From NCBI RefSeq assembly GCF_029892605.1, contig NZ_JARXWF010000005.1, positions 62,001 to 126,000 on the forward strand: a DNA stretch of 64,000 nt. Direction: 5' to 3'. The DNA comes from Parabacteroides sp. PM6-13 (GTDB lineage: Bacteria > Bacteroidota > Bacteroidia > Bacteroidales > Tannerellaceae). Shown piece after piece: positions 8,462 through 17,883 of this stretch. The stretch's first letter is position 1. Each line of letters begins with the position of its first letter. The notes under the pieces are model-generated. The model ran no database searches. It was given only the letters and a program-made list of their open reading frames with translations, and had not been told where the DNA came from. Position numbers and translations under genes: made by a program.

Positions 8462-9280
8462 TTAGGGGAACTTGGGATATTGCTTGAAGTCCGGTTTCCG
8501 CTTTTCCAGGAAGGCATGTTTTCCCTCTTGTGCTTCGTCGGTCAGGTAATAGAGCAGGGTGGCATCACCCGCCAACTCCTGAATACCGGCTTGTCCATCC
8601 AATTCGGCATTCAATCCCGCCTTGATCATACGAAGCGCCAACGGACTCAGTTGCATCATCTCCTCCGCCCATTGCACATACTCGTCTTCCAACTGCTCTA
8701 AAGGAACAACCTTATTGACCAATCCCATATCCAAGGCCTCCTGTGCATTATACTGCCGACAGAGAAACCATATCTCGCGTGCTTTCTTCTGACCTACGAC
8801 ACGTGCCAGGTAGGAGGAGCCAAATCCGGCATCGAAGCTACCCACGCGCGGTCCTGTCTGCCCGAAGATCGCATTCTCGGAAGCAATGGAGAGATCACAC
8901 ACCACATGCAATACATGCCCTCCGCCAATCGCATAGCCATTGACAGCCGCCAGCACCGGTTTCGGAAGCGAACGGATCTGCTTTTGAACCTCCAACACAC
9001 TCAGCCGCGGCACACCCTCTTTGTCGATATACCCACCGCGTCCTTTCACATTCTGGTCGCCGCCCGAACAAAAGGCTTTGTCACCGGCTCCGGTCAATAC
9101 CACCACACAGATATCCGCATTCTCCCGGCAGATACGCAAGGCATCGCTCATCTCGCCAGTGGTAGTCGGTGTAAAGGCGTTGCGGTAACGGGGACGATTG
9201 ATCGTGATACGGGCAATGCCGTTATAAAAGTCAAAGAGTATATCTTCGTAAGCCTTGATAGGCGTCCATTTTCTTTCCAT
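8462..9280 (-). CDS. menB: 1,4-dihydroxy-2-naphthoyl-CoA synthase
   Basis: MenB closes the second ring of the naphthoquinone, converting OSB-CoA to DHNA-CoA. The 272-residue protein is a crotonase-fold enzyme with the MenB hallmarks [28 protein letters not shown] (oxyanion hole) and the [20 protein letters not shown] active-site stretch. It ends with the [11 protein letters not shown] tail typical of MenB rather than of other crotonases. It lies 3 bases after menD and 9 bases before menC::menE, so translation is probably coupled. Confidence 0.97.
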   Translation of the reverse strand: MERKWTPIKAYEDILFDFYNGIARITINRPRYRNAFTPTTTGEMSDALRICRENADICVVVLTGAGDKAFCSGGDQNVKGRGGYIDKEGVPRLSVLEVQKQIRSLPKPVLAAVNGYAIGGGHVLHVVCDLSIASENAIFGQTGPRVGSFDAGFGSSYLARVVGQKKAREIWFLCRQYNAQEALDMGLVNKVVPLEQLEDEYVQWAEEMMQLSPLALRMIKAGLNAELDGQAGIQELAGDATLLYYLTDEAQEGKHAFLEKRKPDFKQYPKFP

Positions 9281-9283
9281 GTT

Positions 9284-10963
9284 TTATTTGTTTTCTTTTA
9301 ATGCGTGATAATATTCTTTCAATAAGCGGACGTCTTCCGCTTTATCTGTAAACACCTCCAGGAACATAGGCTGATCGGCCTCCTCAGCCGTCGCAAAACG
9401 GGTCATCTCCTCGGCCAACTCTTCGGCATTACGCGCGGAGCCATACCGGAATCCCCGCTCTTCCGCCCATCCTTTGGCAGAGGTTGTATGCACAGCCGTC
9501 ACATAGTTCCGGGTCTCTTCCGGCATATTGAATCCCGGAATGGTCTGGAAGATCTCTCCTCCGCCGTTATTAATCAATAGGATACGTACATTATTCCGTA
9601 TCTGACCCATCCAGAGCGCATTCATATCGTAGAAGAAACCCAAATCGCCCAACACGATGAAGTTGATCTTATCCGAAGAGGAGGCATACCCCAACGCGGC
9701 CGAAAGCGAGCCATCGATACCGGCAGTCCCCCGGTTGCAACACACCTCAACGGTTTCCGGCAACGCGAAAAGCTGCGCATAGCGCACCGTAGAGCTATTC
9801 CCCAGATGCAACGAAGCCGCCTCGGGCATCGACTGCATCAGCGACCCGATCGCTGTCATAGCCGAGTAAGGTAATTCGGGCGCTTTTATCTGTTTGGAGA
9901 GATTCTCCCACACCTGCGGATAGGCACAGGGTTTGTTTTCAAGCAAAGGAGCTATTTTCTCTATAAATTCGAAAGGATCCATCTCGATCACCGTCGTTAA
10001 GGAGCCGAACATATCGACCACTTCGCCGTCGGCCGACACATGCCAATGCTCTTTCGGCGGATGATTGCGCAGGAACTTCTTGACGCGTTTCGACACAATA
10101 TGGCCGCCATAGGTGATGACCAGCTCGGGACGCATCTTTTCCTTCTCCTCTTCCGAAAGCAGATACAAAAGCGTATCGAAGTTTTTGACAGCCAGGCCAG
10201 GTATGGTCCGGTTGCTCAAATGCTCCGTCAACCAGGCAAAATGCTTATATATCAATTTACTGATCTTTTTATCGAACAGATAAATAAGCATCATCTGTCC
10301 GACCAGCATCATCCGGCGGTTATAACGGTTCAGGCGATTGACCAGTTCGTTATAGTCCTTATCATACACATTCAATCCCTGGTAGCGGGTGATCACGCGT
10401 ACGTCCGGTAGCTTCTCAGTCGTAAACTCAAACAAAGGTTCTGAGATAGGCACATTGATATGCACAGGCCCTTTCCCTCGGTGGTTCAGTTCCAACAGAG
10501 CTTCGTTCACAAGGCGGTTGCAAAAAGCCTCCTCCTCTTCGGTGCGCACTTCGGGCAGGTTGACCGATTTCTTAACCAGGGAGGCAAAGACATGGGCTTG
10601 CGGAATGGTTTGTCCCTCCATCTGTCCGAGAAATTGAATCGGACGATCGGCCGAGATCACCACAAGAGGCACCTGCTGGTAATAGGCTTCCGCCACAGCG
10701 GGATGCATATTCAACAGAGCCGTTCCCGAGGTACACACAACAGCCGCCGGTTTTCCACCGTGCAGGGCCAGCCCCAACGCGTAAAAGCTCGCGCTTCGCT
10801 CGTCGGTCACCGAATGACATTGGAAATAGGGATGATTCACAAACGTATGCACCAAGGGAGCATTTCGACTGCCCGGACACAACACAATGTTTTTTACTTC
10901 ATACGCCTGTAGTAATCCAACTAACTGGAGTATTGATTTCTTATTTGTATACACGTATGTCAA
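9284..10963 (-). CDS. menD: SEPHCHC synthase (MenD)
   Basis: A 559-residue thiamine-diphosphate enzyme of menaquinone synthesis that adds a 2-oxoglutarate-derived succinic semialdehyde unit to isochorismate. Visible are the N-terminal pyrimidine-binding domain ([37 protein letters not shown]), the central domain, and the C-terminal diphosphate-binding domain with [13 protein letters not shown]...NNGGGEIF. Length and order match the family. It is preceded by a 109-base gap containing an inverted pair of heptamer tracts, the only sizeable gap inside the men operon. Confidence 0.96.
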   Translation of the reverse strand: MTYVYTNKKSILQLVGLLQAYEVKNIVLCPGSRNAPLVHTFVNHPYFQCHSVTDERSASFYALGLALHGGKPAAVVCTSGTALLNMHPAVAEAYYQQVPLVVISADRPIQFLGQMEGQTIPQAHVFASLVKKSVNLPEVRTEEEEAFCNRLVNEALLELNHRGKGPVHINVPISEPLFEFTTEKLPDVRVITRYQGLNVYDKDYNELVNRLNRYNRRMMLVGQMMLIYLFDKKISKLIYKHFAWLTEHLSNRTIPGLAVKNFDTLLYLLSEEEKEKMRPELVITYGGHIVSKRVKKFLRNHPPKEHWHVSADGEVVDMFGSLTTVIEMDPFEFIEKIAPLLENKPCAYPQVWENLSKQIKAPELPYSAMTAIGSLMQSMPEAASLHLGNSSTVRYAQLFALPETVEVCCNRGTAGIDGSLSAALGYASSSDKINFIVLGDLGFFYDMNALWMGQIRNNVRILLINNGGGEIFQTIPGFNMPEETRNYVTAVHTTSAKGWAEERGFRYGSARNAEELAEEMTRFATAEEADQPMFLEVFTDKAEDVRLLKEYYHALKENK

Positions 10964-11072
10964 TTATTAATGGTCAATTATTAATGATTAATTGTTAATT
11001 ACCAACAGCTTATATCCGACTACCCACACAGGCAATCTATTTAATTAACCATTAATAATTAACCATTAACCA
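10964..11072. repeat. Inverted pair of heptamer tracts between menF and menD
   Basis: The first tract (about 10970-11003) reads as seven-base units such as TCAATTA, TTAATGG, TCAATTA, TTAATGA. The second (about 11041-11075) reads TAACCAT, TAATAAT, TAACCAT, TAACCAT and is broadly its reverse complement. Together they can form a long AU-rich stem around a roughly 40-base non-repetitive loop. The second tract reaches the last bases of menF. Confidence 0.65.
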
Positions 11073-12140
11073 TTATAGTAAGAGCGTCTTCATCGTCTGC
11101 ATCTTCGCCTCGGTCTCCTGCCATTCGTCGTCTGCTGTCGAATGGGGCAAAAGGCCACTACCGGCATACAGCATCAGAATCTTAGAACCGATCTGCATAC
11201 AGCGCAGATTCATATAGAGCGCCGTCTTTCCTTCCGGCGACAGCCATCCGAGAAATCCGCTATAGTATTCGCGTTGATACCCTTCATGGTCATAGATATA
11301 CCAATAAGCATCTTCTTTGGGCAGGCCACAAACCGCCGGCGTAGGATGAAGCAAACGAAGCAGATCGCCCAGGTATTCATTATCAGGAAGCGAAAAACGG
11401 AATGTGCTACTCAGGTGAGATACCTCACCGGCACGCACGATAAAAGGCCCCTCCTCTTTTGTCTCGATCCCGGCGGCCTGCAACTGGTCATAGATATAGT
11501 TGGAGACCATACGCTGTTCCTCGTAGTTTTTCTCGCTCCATACCATTGGCAAGACACCATTTACCAGGGGCTGCGTACCGGCTAGCGCTACCGACTTCCA
11601 ATCAGCGCCCTCCCCTTCGAGCAACAGTTCAGGCGTACTGCCCAGCCAGGTACCTGTTGTCGGGGTATGAAACAGATAGACATAGGCATCAGGATAACGA
11701 TAACAGGCTCGCGTAAAAGCCCCCGAAGGCGAGAACATATCCGGTCGTTCCATCTTCAGCTGGCGCGAAAACACAATCTTCTGCATGCCCCATTCTGTCA
11801 GTGCAGCCATAAACTTATGAAACCGCTTCTTATAACGAGGCGTGATCTGAGCCAAAGGTGAAGGCTCTTCATTTGAGAAATCAAAAGGCGACTCCTCCGG
11901 ATACTCCCAGGTGATCTCCTTCGCCTGGATGCATATGATCGGACACTCACGGGAGATACCGAAAGGGGCTATCACAAACCCCTCCTGTCCATTTAATTCA
12001 CTGAAATCATAGAAAGTTTGCACCGCATCTTCCGTTATTGCAGAAACAAAACGCAGTTTATTGTCATTTGGCAGACGGTATACGACGAAACTTCTATTGT
12101 CGTGGATTGCCGTATCAATGGCAGCATAAACATGTTCCAT
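11073..12140 (-). CDS. menF: Isochorismate synthase
   Basis: A 355-residue chorismate-utilising enzyme that makes isochorismate, the first committed step of menaquinone synthesis. The C-terminal ADC synthase-type domain shows KIVFSRQLKME, GTWLGSTPELLLEGE, ALAGTQP, a HPTPAVCGLPKEDA segment and a final LYAGSGLLPHSTADDEWQETEAK, which carries the Mg-binding glutamates of the family. The context (menD, menB, menC::menE downstream) supports the menaquinone role over a siderophore role. It starts 3 bases after the HAD::thioesterase gene. Confidence 0.95.
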   Translation of the reverse strand: MEHVYAAIDTAIHDNRSFVVYRLPNDNKLRFVSAITEDAVQTFYDFSELNGQEGFVIAPFGISRECPIICIQAKEITWEYPEESPFDFSNEEPSPLAQITPRYKKRFHKFMAALTEWGMQKIVFSRQLKMERPDMFSPSGAFTRACYRYPDAYVYLFHTPTTGTWLGSTPELLLEGEGADWKSVALAGTQPLVNGVLPMVWSEKNYEEQRMVSNYIYDQLQAAGIETKEEGPFIVRAGEVSHLSSTFRFSLPDNEYLGDLLRLLHPTPAVCGLPKEDAYWYIYDHEGYQREYYSGFLGWLSPEGKTALYMNLRCMQIGSKILMLYAGSGLLPHSTADDEWQETEAKMQTMKTLLL

Positions 12141-12143
12141 AAT

Positions 12144-13376
12144 CTATTTTTTCTTTAATACACTATTAACTACTCTGATTGACGATACCAGTTTATCGGT
12201 CGAGGTGAACACATCGACATTCCACACATGCGACGAACGTCCTTTGTGAATGATCGTACCGACGGCACGTACCGTATCACCCTCATGTGCCGACGAGAGA
12301 TGGTTGCCGCTCACCTGCATCCCGACAATGATCTCATCCGGTTTGCATAAGATCATCGACCCCAGTCCGGCCACCGTTTCGGCCAATGCCAGAGTGGCTC
12401 CCCCGTGCAAGATGCCAAAAGGCTGACGGGTACGCACATCGACCGGCATGGTCGCCTCGATCCTTTCCTGCGACGCATAGGTGTATTGAATACCCAGATT
12501 CCCCATAAGCGCATGCCGGGCGCGGGCATTCAGCTCATCCAGCGGAATGGAGGTCGCCCGCAGCTCCGCGATAACCGCCTTTTCCAAAGCCGCCGCCACG
12601 CCGTCTTCTTCGTTCGAGAGGGTGATATTGTCGGCACAACTCTTGACCACATCCATCGCATTGCCCATCGCAATGCCCATACCGGCCAGCTGAAGCATCG
12701 GGATATCGCATACGCCATCGCCCAACGCGATGACCTGCTCTTTTGTTATGTTCAGCCTGTCCAACAGGAAAGCCAGCGTATTGCCTTTATTAATCCCTTC
12801 GGGCACCACCTCCAGGTAATAGGTCTCGGAGGGGAACACATCGAGGGAGCCACTCAGGCGTTTCCGCCAATGGGTCTCCAACCCGGCTAAGGCACTCGCG
12901 TCATCGCTCACCAACATCACCTTACAGGGTTTGAAGTCGATCGCTTCACTGAAATTAGAGACACCCACCACCTCCATATGGTTCAGGCGAGCCTCTTCCT
13001 GCACATGGGCATTATCAGGGCTGTTCGTGATAATACGGTCCTTTTGATAGGTAAATATAGGAAATCCGTTCTTGACAGCTTTTCTCTCCAAGTAAGAGAT
13101 CCATTGAGCATCGATACGTTTCTCAAACAAACGTTCACCACTTTGCGCGTTAAAGATCTGCCCGCCATTATACGACATAACATATCCACCATAATGATCG
13201 AGTTCCAACTCTTGCGCAAGCGGAAGCACACCATGCGTAGGTCGGCCGGAAGCCAAGACAATGCGCAGCCCCATCTGTTGAACTTTCAGCAAAGCAGCTT
13301 TTGTGCCTTTGGATATTTCTTTTTGGTCGTTAAGTAAAGTTCCGTCGACGTCTAAAACTAATAGCTTATACTTCAT
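12144..13376 (-). CDS. HAD phosphatase fused to a DHNA-CoA-thioesterase-like hotdog domain (candidate MenI)
   Basis: A 410-residue two-domain protein. Residues 1-270 are a Cof-type HAD hydrolase: nucleophile motif DVDGT at 9-13, ASGRP near 42, and GDGVCD at 219-224. Residues 280-410 are a PaaI/YdiI-type hotdog thioesterase with GILHGGATLALAET at 321-334. The Glu333 in this motif aligns with the catalytic glutamate of YdiI-type DHNA-CoA thioesterases. As the first gene of the men operon, its C-terminal domain is a good candidate for the DHNA-CoA hydrolase step after MenB. What the phosphatase domain does here is unknown; such HADs usually act on sugar or cofactor phosphates. Both active sites look intact. 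Confidence 0.9.
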   Translation of the reverse strand: MKYKLLVLDVDGTLLNDQKEISKGTKAALLKVQQMGLRIVLASGRPTHGVLPLAQELELDHYGGYVMSYNGGQIFNAQSGERLFEKRIDAQWISYLERKAVKNGFPIFTYQKDRIITNSPDNAHVQEEARLNHMEVVGVSNFSEAIDFKPCKVMLVSDDASALAGLETHWRKRLSGSLDVFPSETYYLEVVPEGINKGNTLAFLLDRLNITKEQVIALGDGVCDIPMLQLAGMGIAMGNAMDVVKSCADNITLSNEEDGVAAALEKAVIAELRATSIPLDELNARARHALMGNLGIQYTYASQERIEATMPVDVRTRQPFGILHGGATLALAETVAGLGSMILCKPDEIIVGMQVSGNHLSSAHEGDTVRAVGTIIHKGRSSHVWNVDVFTSTDKLVSSIRVVNSVLKKK

Positions 13377-13397
13377 AATTTTCTGGTCTTATTGCCA

Positions 13398-13405
13398 CAA
13401 ATATA
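13398..13405 (-). promoter_or_regulatory. Candidate -7 box of the men operon promoter
   Basis: TATATTTG on the minus strand, 22 bases before the first ATG of the men operon at 13376. The implied leader is short. No good -33 element was seen. Confidence 0.55.
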
Positions 13406-13419
13406 GTGATTAATTTATC

Positions 13420-13427
13420 TATCTTTG
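13420..13427 (+). promoter_or_regulatory. Candidate -7 box of the 13455 gene
   Basis: TATCTTTG, 27 bases before the ATG at 13455. Together with the minus-strand box at 13398-13405 it makes a compact divergent promoter region of 78 bases. Confidence 0.6.
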
Positions 13428-13454
13428 AGCGAAGAAACAACTAAACTGTGAAAA

Positions 13455-13886
13455 ATGAAAGAAAACTTCAATTACAACGACGTTCCCGTCGACTATCTTC
13501 AGTGTTTAAATGATCAATGTCCGCGTTCCGGTGATTGCTTGCGCTTTCAGACGGCGCTTCAGGCGAATTCGGAAACAATCTCATTTTTAGTGGTCAACCC
13601 GGTTTATATGCAAACCCGCGAAGAGTGTCCCTTTTGGCAAGCCGATCAACTGACTCGATTTGCCTTGGGCTTTAATAACGCCCTCAGCACCCTCCCCCGT
13701 AAAGAGGCTACTCAGATACGTAAGATCCTGTATGAGCACTTTGGACGAAGCATGTACTATCGTATCCGAAACAGGGAACGTCTTATCCGACCGGAAGAGC
13801 AAGCCTTTATCCAACAAGTTTTCCAAAACGAAGGACTGCAAGAAAACCTTGTCTTCGACACCTACGTCGAACAATACGATTGGTAA
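13455..13886 (+). CDS. Small conserved Bacteroidales hypothetical (DUF6078-like)
   Basis: A 143-residue soluble protein without signal peptide. The N terminus has a cysteine cluster (YLQCLNDQCPRSGDCLR, then REECPFW) that could bind a metal. The C-terminal half is helical and charged and looks like a small helical, possibly DNA-binding, domain (LPRKEATQIRKILYEHFGRSMYYRIRNRERL). I recognise the pattern as that of a family of unknown function in Bacteroidetes, probably DUF6078, from memory only. It is divergent from the men operon and ends against a hairpin bounding the Rhs array. Confidence 0.75.
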   Translation: MKENFNYNDVPVDYLQCLNDQCPRSGDCLRFQTALQANSETISFLVVNPVYMQTREECPFWQADQLTRFALGFNNALSTLPRKEATQIRKILYEHFGRSMYYRIRNRERLIRPEEQAFIQQVFQNEGLQENLVFDTYVEQYDW

Positions 13887-13894
13887 GCTACCAG

Positions 13895-13943
13895 CGTTGA
13901 TAAACCCCATGTTTCACTATGCTTCACATGGGGTTTATCAACG
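13895..13943. terminator. 18-bp perfect hairpin, solo derivative of the palindromic element
   Basis: The arms 13895-13912 and 13926-13943 are exact reverse complements with a 13-base loop. The arm sequence is the same as the inner arm of the larger palindromic elements at 19407-19616 and 29294-29507, so this looks like a collapsed copy. It lies between convergent frames (the 13455 gene and the leftward Rhs array) and would serve as a terminator for both. Confidence 0.7.
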
Positions 13944-14018
13944 TGATGCGTCTTCGACGCAAACGACGAAACACGTATAAACAGGCTTTCCCTGATCCGG
14001 ACAGTTTTTATAGTTGAA
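13921..14018. repeat. Left ~97-bp direct repeat flanking the Rhs array
   Basis: This stretch is highly similar, and in the same orientation, to 19577-19672. Both run from the right half of the palindromic element through a conserved flank ending in TAGTTGAA. The pair encloses the whole Rhs cassette array, which suggests either duplication of a boundary by insertion or two decayed copies of one ancestral gene end. Confidence 0.75.
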
Positions 14019-14451
14019 CCGATCACCGGAGAGGTGGAATAATACTTCTCCGCCAGCGGATCCATGGTCAGGAAACCGCCTAAGGCGGGATCGTAATAAC
14101 GCGCCTCGAAGTCGTACAGGTACAACCCATGCTTATCTTCAAACTCCTTGCCGCCATACTTCATCTGCTGACGACCCTGGTCGCCTCTATCGCCATAGAG
14201 CATCCCGAAAGGGTAGTAATTCAACCATTGATAATAATTATCCGTAGGAGTTACTACCAATCGCGTATTACCCAGGTAGTCTTTCAGGTAGCAATGATAC
14301 ACATTATTTTCGATATATCCGGTACCGACATACACCCTTTTCAAGGCATTATTCACATATTCCACATTCCCCACATAATCCGTCGTCTCAGTTTGGGTCA
14401 AGGATGAGGTGTTGATAGCCGAACCAATCACCGGAGAGGTGGAATAGTTTA

Positions 14452-15006
14452 CTATTTAAAGTCCATACCATCTCTTTCGATGTTAAAGAAATATCTAAAA
14501 TATAGACAATCAATTTTATATTTTTTTTCATTCAAAATAATTCGAGTAGCAACAACCCAATATTGAGGAAGGCTGCCTCCGTTTTTTTCATCTTCTATTC
14601 TAATTTCATCTATATTCCAATCAGATACCAGCTTCATCATATGTTTAGTAAACCCAGGTTTGTCTTGCTTTATAGGAATTTTTCCTCCATTTTTAGCATT
14701 GTAATAACAGTTGCCTGAAGTGTATGTTAATGTATCTGATCGATTCCATAAAGTTAATGTTATAGTAGGTTCACTATAATCGTTAGAGTCTTCTAATATA
14801 AAAATCGTGTCGCTTGTTTCAACGTGCAGTTGTTCGAAACACTTTGATTTTTGCCTTAAATTATAGTGACATAATAGATAAGTTGAAGATAAAGAACTTA
14901 AGTGTTTCTTTTTTATTTCTCTTGAAATTTTATTCCAGTTTTGCCCTGACAAGTGTCCTGAAAACAGAAATAGAAATCCTAATAGTGTTATCATTCTTGT
15001 TTTCAT
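14452..15006 (-). CDS. Exported immunity-like protein of cassette 2
   Basis: A 184-residue protein with a signal peptide (MKTRMITLLGFLFLFSGHLSG, cleaved near SGQ) and no membrane segment afterwards. I recognise no family. Its gene starts 2 bases after the stop of the M91-like Rhs tip gene and is AT-rich like it, the usual position of the immunity gene in Rhs toxin loci. An exported immunity protein would imply that the toxin acts in the periplasm or at the envelope. The immunity role is inferred from position only. Confidence 0.7.
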   Translation of the reverse strand: MKTRMITLLGFLFLFSGHLSGQNWNKISREIKKKHLSSLSSTYLLCHYNLRQKSKCFEQLHVETSDTIFILEDSNDYSEPTITLTLWNRSDTLTYTSGNCYYNAKNGGKIPIKQDKPGFTKHMMKLVSDWNIDEIRIEDEKNGGSLPQYWVVATRIILNEKKYKIDCLYFRYFFNIERDGMDFK

Positions 15007-15008
15007 AG

Positions 15009-16109
15009 CTAATAAATATATGGGGTTGTTTGTATAGAGACTCCTCCAATTGTTACTCTTTTTTTATAAAAAAGACTCTGGTTCGTGCCTGAACGAAGTA
15101 TTCTTGTGGAATGAACTCTTGGACTATAGTGGGTCCTCAAAGGTATCCTATGTTCTGATCTTAGTTGATTCTCTATGTGAGTAGCATATTTTTCCGCATT
15201 AGGAATATCTACTGGTTTGCCATCAACACCTGTAACCGTAACCCAAGTATTACGACCAATGCTGCCATTCCATACATCCTGTATGTGAGCCATTTCATGA
15301 CCCAAACCTATATAACTGGGTCTTTTTGTGTCTCCTGCTTGATCCGGACCTCCTGTAGTAGAGTAAGGATCCCATTTTATATAATTACCTTTAAGATCCG
15401 CTGTATTTTTGCCTTGTACAATTTGTACATTTTTTGTTGAGTTCATCAACTCATTCACCAAAGCTTCCCCATTTGTTCCGCTTCTTAATTTGTTTAAAGC
15501 GGATGTCAATTCGTCAACAAACAGTTCATTTCCAGAGTATCTATTTCCACCACCATCTAAGAATCCATAACTCCCAGTACGATCTTGCCCATAATAATAA
15601 CTTGTATTTATGGCCTTCCCATCAATCATTGATGTTACTTTAGTTGTGATACTATCTCCATGTAAATCCACATACCGCATCGGGTTATTCGCACAATACG
15701 CATACGGACTCGTACTGTAATACTTCTCCGCCAGCGGATCCATGGTCAGGAAGCCGCCTAAGGCGGGATCGTAGTAACGCGCCTCGAAGTCATACAGGTA
15801 CAACCCATGCTTATCTTCAAACTCCTTGCCGCCATACTTCATCTGCTGACGACCCTGGTCGCCTCTATCGCCATAGAGCATCCCGAAAGGGTAGTAATTC
15901 AACCATTGATAATAATTATCCGTAGGAGTTACTACCAATCGTGTATTACCCAGGTAATCTTTCAGGTAGCAATGATACACATTATTTTCGATATATCCGG
16001 TACCGACATACACCCTTTTCAAGGCATTATTCACATATTCCACATTCCCTACATAATCCGTCGTCTCGGTTTGGGTCAAGGATGAGGTGTTGATAGCCGA
16101 ACCGATCAC
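15009..16109 (-). CDS. Rhs core cassette 2 with M91-like metallopeptidase tip
   Basis: A 366-residue product. Residues 1-135 are the conserved Rhs core block shared with the other cassettes (MIGSAINTSSLTQ ... STSPYAYCANNPMRYVD). The remaining ~230 residues are a unique tip containing GLGHEMAHIQD, a zincin HExxH motif, followed by AEKYATHIENQLRSEHR and IPLRTHY. That pattern resembles the NleD/M91 effector peptidases, with a downstream glutamate as possible third zinc ligand. The start is GTG within the repeat and no promoter is visible, so the unit is probably a silent or read-through cassette rather than an independent gene. A 184-residue exported immunity-like gene follows at 2 bases. Confidence 0.85.
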   Translation of the reverse strand: MIGSAINTSSLTQTETTDYVGNVEYVNNALKRVYVGTGYIENNVYHCYLKDYLGNTRLVVTPTDNYYQWLNYYPFGMLYGDRGDQGRQQMKYGGKEFEDKHGLYLYDFEARYYDPALGGFLTMDPLAEKYYSTSPYAYCANNPMRYVDLHGDSITTKVTSMIDGKAINTSYYYGQDRTGSYGFLDGGGNRYSGNELFVDELTSALNKLRSGTNGEALVNELMNSTKNVQIVQGKNTADLKGNYIKWDPYSTTGGPDQAGDTKRPSYIGLGHEMAHIQDVWNGSIGRNTWVTVTGVDGKPVDIPNAEKYATHIENQLRSEHRIPLRTHYSPRVHSTRILRSGTNQSLFYKKRVTIGGVSIQTTPYIY

Positions 16110-16141
16110 CGGAGAGGTAGAATAGTTCGGGTTCCATTTGT

Positions 16142-16729
16142 TTATATAAATCCTTCAAAAACAAGCTCCAGGCTATCTCTACTATGGATTTTATATCTTC
16201 TTCCTATACCATCAAAGTCATAATTTACAAATTCAGAGTTTTCATCATGGAATTCTTGAGGCGGAGTATCACGCCTTAGCTTTTCTATATTTACAAGATT
16301 ACAATTACATGCATTGTCATAACCGGATGCTTTTATATACAACTCATGTTCTACCGGGTCATATTCATCAAACACAATCATATACTTTTGGTAAAGTATA
16401 TATCCATTCAACAAATATGTTTGATAATATAAGCAATCTATTATTGTGACATAGCAATCATCTTCTCTCTTAGTAAAAACAACTTTGATAATATTTGCAT
16501 ACTCTTTCCCAAAAGAATAGAATCTTTTGTTATGATAGACACTATCGTATAAACATATCGTACTTTTAATGGCTGAATATAATGCAGGAGATAAAGAATC
16601 CTCCATTTCGTCAGCATGAGTAACCGCCTCTATCTCTGTTATTTTTTCAGGCTTACTAGAAGTGTTCTTCTTACAGGATACTACCGTAGAAATTAGAACT
16701 AATCCGATAAAAAATGAAAGATATTTCAT
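16142..16729 (-). CDS. Lipoprotein, immunity-like protein of cassette 3
   Basis: A product of 195 residues when started at the ATG at 16729. It then has a lipoprotein signal (MKYLSFFIGLVLISTVVSC, Cys19). The frame is open upstream to 16801 but would then overlap the preceding tip gene, so the shorter start is preferred. The rest is an acidic, beta-rich domain with several cysteines and no family I recognise. It starts 2 bases after the stop of the JAMM-type tip gene and is the likely cognate immunity protein, membrane-anchored and facing the periplasm. Confidence 0.7.
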   Translation of the reverse strand: MKYLSFFIGLVLISTVVSCKKNTSSKPEKITEIEAVTHADEMEDSLSPALYSAIKSTICLYDSVYHNKRFYSFGKEYANIIKVVFTKREDDCYVTIIDCLYYQTYLLNGYILYQKYMIVFDEYDPVEHELYIKASGYDNACNCNLVNIEKLRRDTPPQEFHDENSEFVNYDFDGIGRRYKIHSRDSLELVFEGFI

Positions 16730-16731
16730 GG

Positions 16732-17841
16732 TTAAAACCCTAAGTTTCTGTAAAGTCCTTTTGGACTGTTGATTTTTCGAATAAAAACATTGCTCTGCCA
16801 TGGTGTATAATGGTACAAAGTAGAGCTTTGTTTATGAAACACATAATGTTTTGGAAATACTGTATTTCTGCCATCTGTTTTAAACCATTGATCCGGATGC
16901 GTCATTCCTGTGTTTCTATAATTTTGATATCTTTCTCTAACATTATATGTATCCCCACTAGATGCCCCTTTTGTGCCAACCCAGCTCTTATCTCCAGGAT
17001 GAGAATGCATATTAAAAACCATATCATATTTATTAAAGCGATCCATATTCAACGAAGGGGCAGACGACTCTTCACTACCTGAAGTCCCAACAAAATACTC
17101 ATTTACCCCTGATCCAGTTCTATATCCATCTATCCGAAACTCCACATCGGAATGCATTGCTCCATAATGGAAGACTTTAAACATTTCATCTTTATTGCCA
17201 CTTATCGCATATCTCCCTTTATAATCCGTCCTATCCAAGGTTAAGTCAGATAAGATTGACTTATCTTTCACAATAAGCGGGTCTATTTCAGGCTTATTAT
17301 CAACAAACAACCTATCAAAGTCATCCTTCGTTCGTTCCAAAAGTTCGATCATTCCATTCTGTTGCAATCGGTAGTCATCTACAAACATCCCCGTCGGATC
17401 CACATACCGCATCGGATTATTCAAACAATACGCATATGGAGAGGTCGAATAATACTTCTCCGCCAGCGGATCCATGGTCAGGAAACCGCCTAAGGCGGGA
17501 TCGTAGTAACGCGCCTCAAAGTCGTACAGGTTTAAGCCATGCTTATCATCAAACTCCTTGCCGCCATACTTCATCTGCTGACGACCCTGGTCGCCTCTAT
17601 CGCCATAGAGCATTCCGAAAGGATAGTAACTCAACCATTGATACATCGAATCCGTCGGAGTCGCGACCATGCGTGTATTACCCAGGTAATCTTTCAGGTA
17701 GCAATGATACACATTATTTTCGATATATCCGGTACCGACATACACCCTTTTCAGGGCATTATTCACATATTCCACATTCCCCACATAATCCGTCGTCTCG
17801 GTTTGGGTCAATGAAGAGGTGTTGATAGCCGAACCGATCAC
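16732..17841 (-). CDS. Rhs core cassette 3 with JAB/JAMM metallopeptidase tip
   Basis: A 369-residue product with the shared core block (residues 1-135) ending YAYCLNNPMRYVDPTG, then a unique tip. The tip contains FNMHSHPGDKSWVGT followed by SSGD. This fits the JAMM zinc signature HxHP-x(n)-SxxD of JAB-domain isopeptidases, which are known tips in polymorphic toxins. A glutamate upstream (DVEFRID) could be the catalytic acid. The start is GTG at the repeat. A lipoprotein gene follows at 2 bases. The tip sequence is clearly AT-richer than the core block. Confidence 0.85.
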   Translation of the reverse strand: MIGSAINTSSLTQTETTDYVGNVEYVNNALKRVYVGTGYIENNVYHCYLKDYLGNTRMVATPTDSMYQWLSYYPFGMLYGDRGDQGRQQMKYGGKEFDDKHGLNLYDFEARYYDPALGGFLTMDPLAEKYYSTSPYAYCLNNPMRYVDPTGMFVDDYRLQQNGMIELLERTKDDFDRLFVDNKPEIDPLIVKDKSILSDLTLDRTDYKGRYAISGNKDEMFKVFHYGAMHSDVEFRIDGYRTGSGVNEYFVGTSGSEESSAPSLNMDRFNKYDMVFNMHSHPGDKSWVGTKGASSGDTYNVRERYQNYRNTGMTHPDQWFKTDGRNTVFPKHYVFHKQSSTLYHYTPWQSNVFIRKINSPKGLYRNLGF

Positions 17842-17883
17842 CGGAGAGATGGAAAAGTTCGGGGAGCATTTTGGAAAAAGCTT

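Larger units (their letters stand above)
13862..14431 (-). pseudogene. Rhs core cassette 1, without toxin tip (remnant)
   Basis: The frame encodes the conserved Rhs-associated core (YLKDYLGNTRLVV, YYPFGMLYGDRGDQGRQQ, GGKEF, LYLYDFEARYYDPALGGF, MDPLAEKYYSTSP). Right after STSP it jumps to VIGSTIKTV and then runs through the flanking repeat and hairpin to a stop at 13862. It therefore has no toxin domain. The residues STSPVIGS are the same as those at the beginning of each cassette, so this unit looks like the product of a deletion between two STSP-coding sites that removed a toxin/immunity pair. The apparent start is GTG and there is no obvious ribosome site or promoter. Confidence 0.8.
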
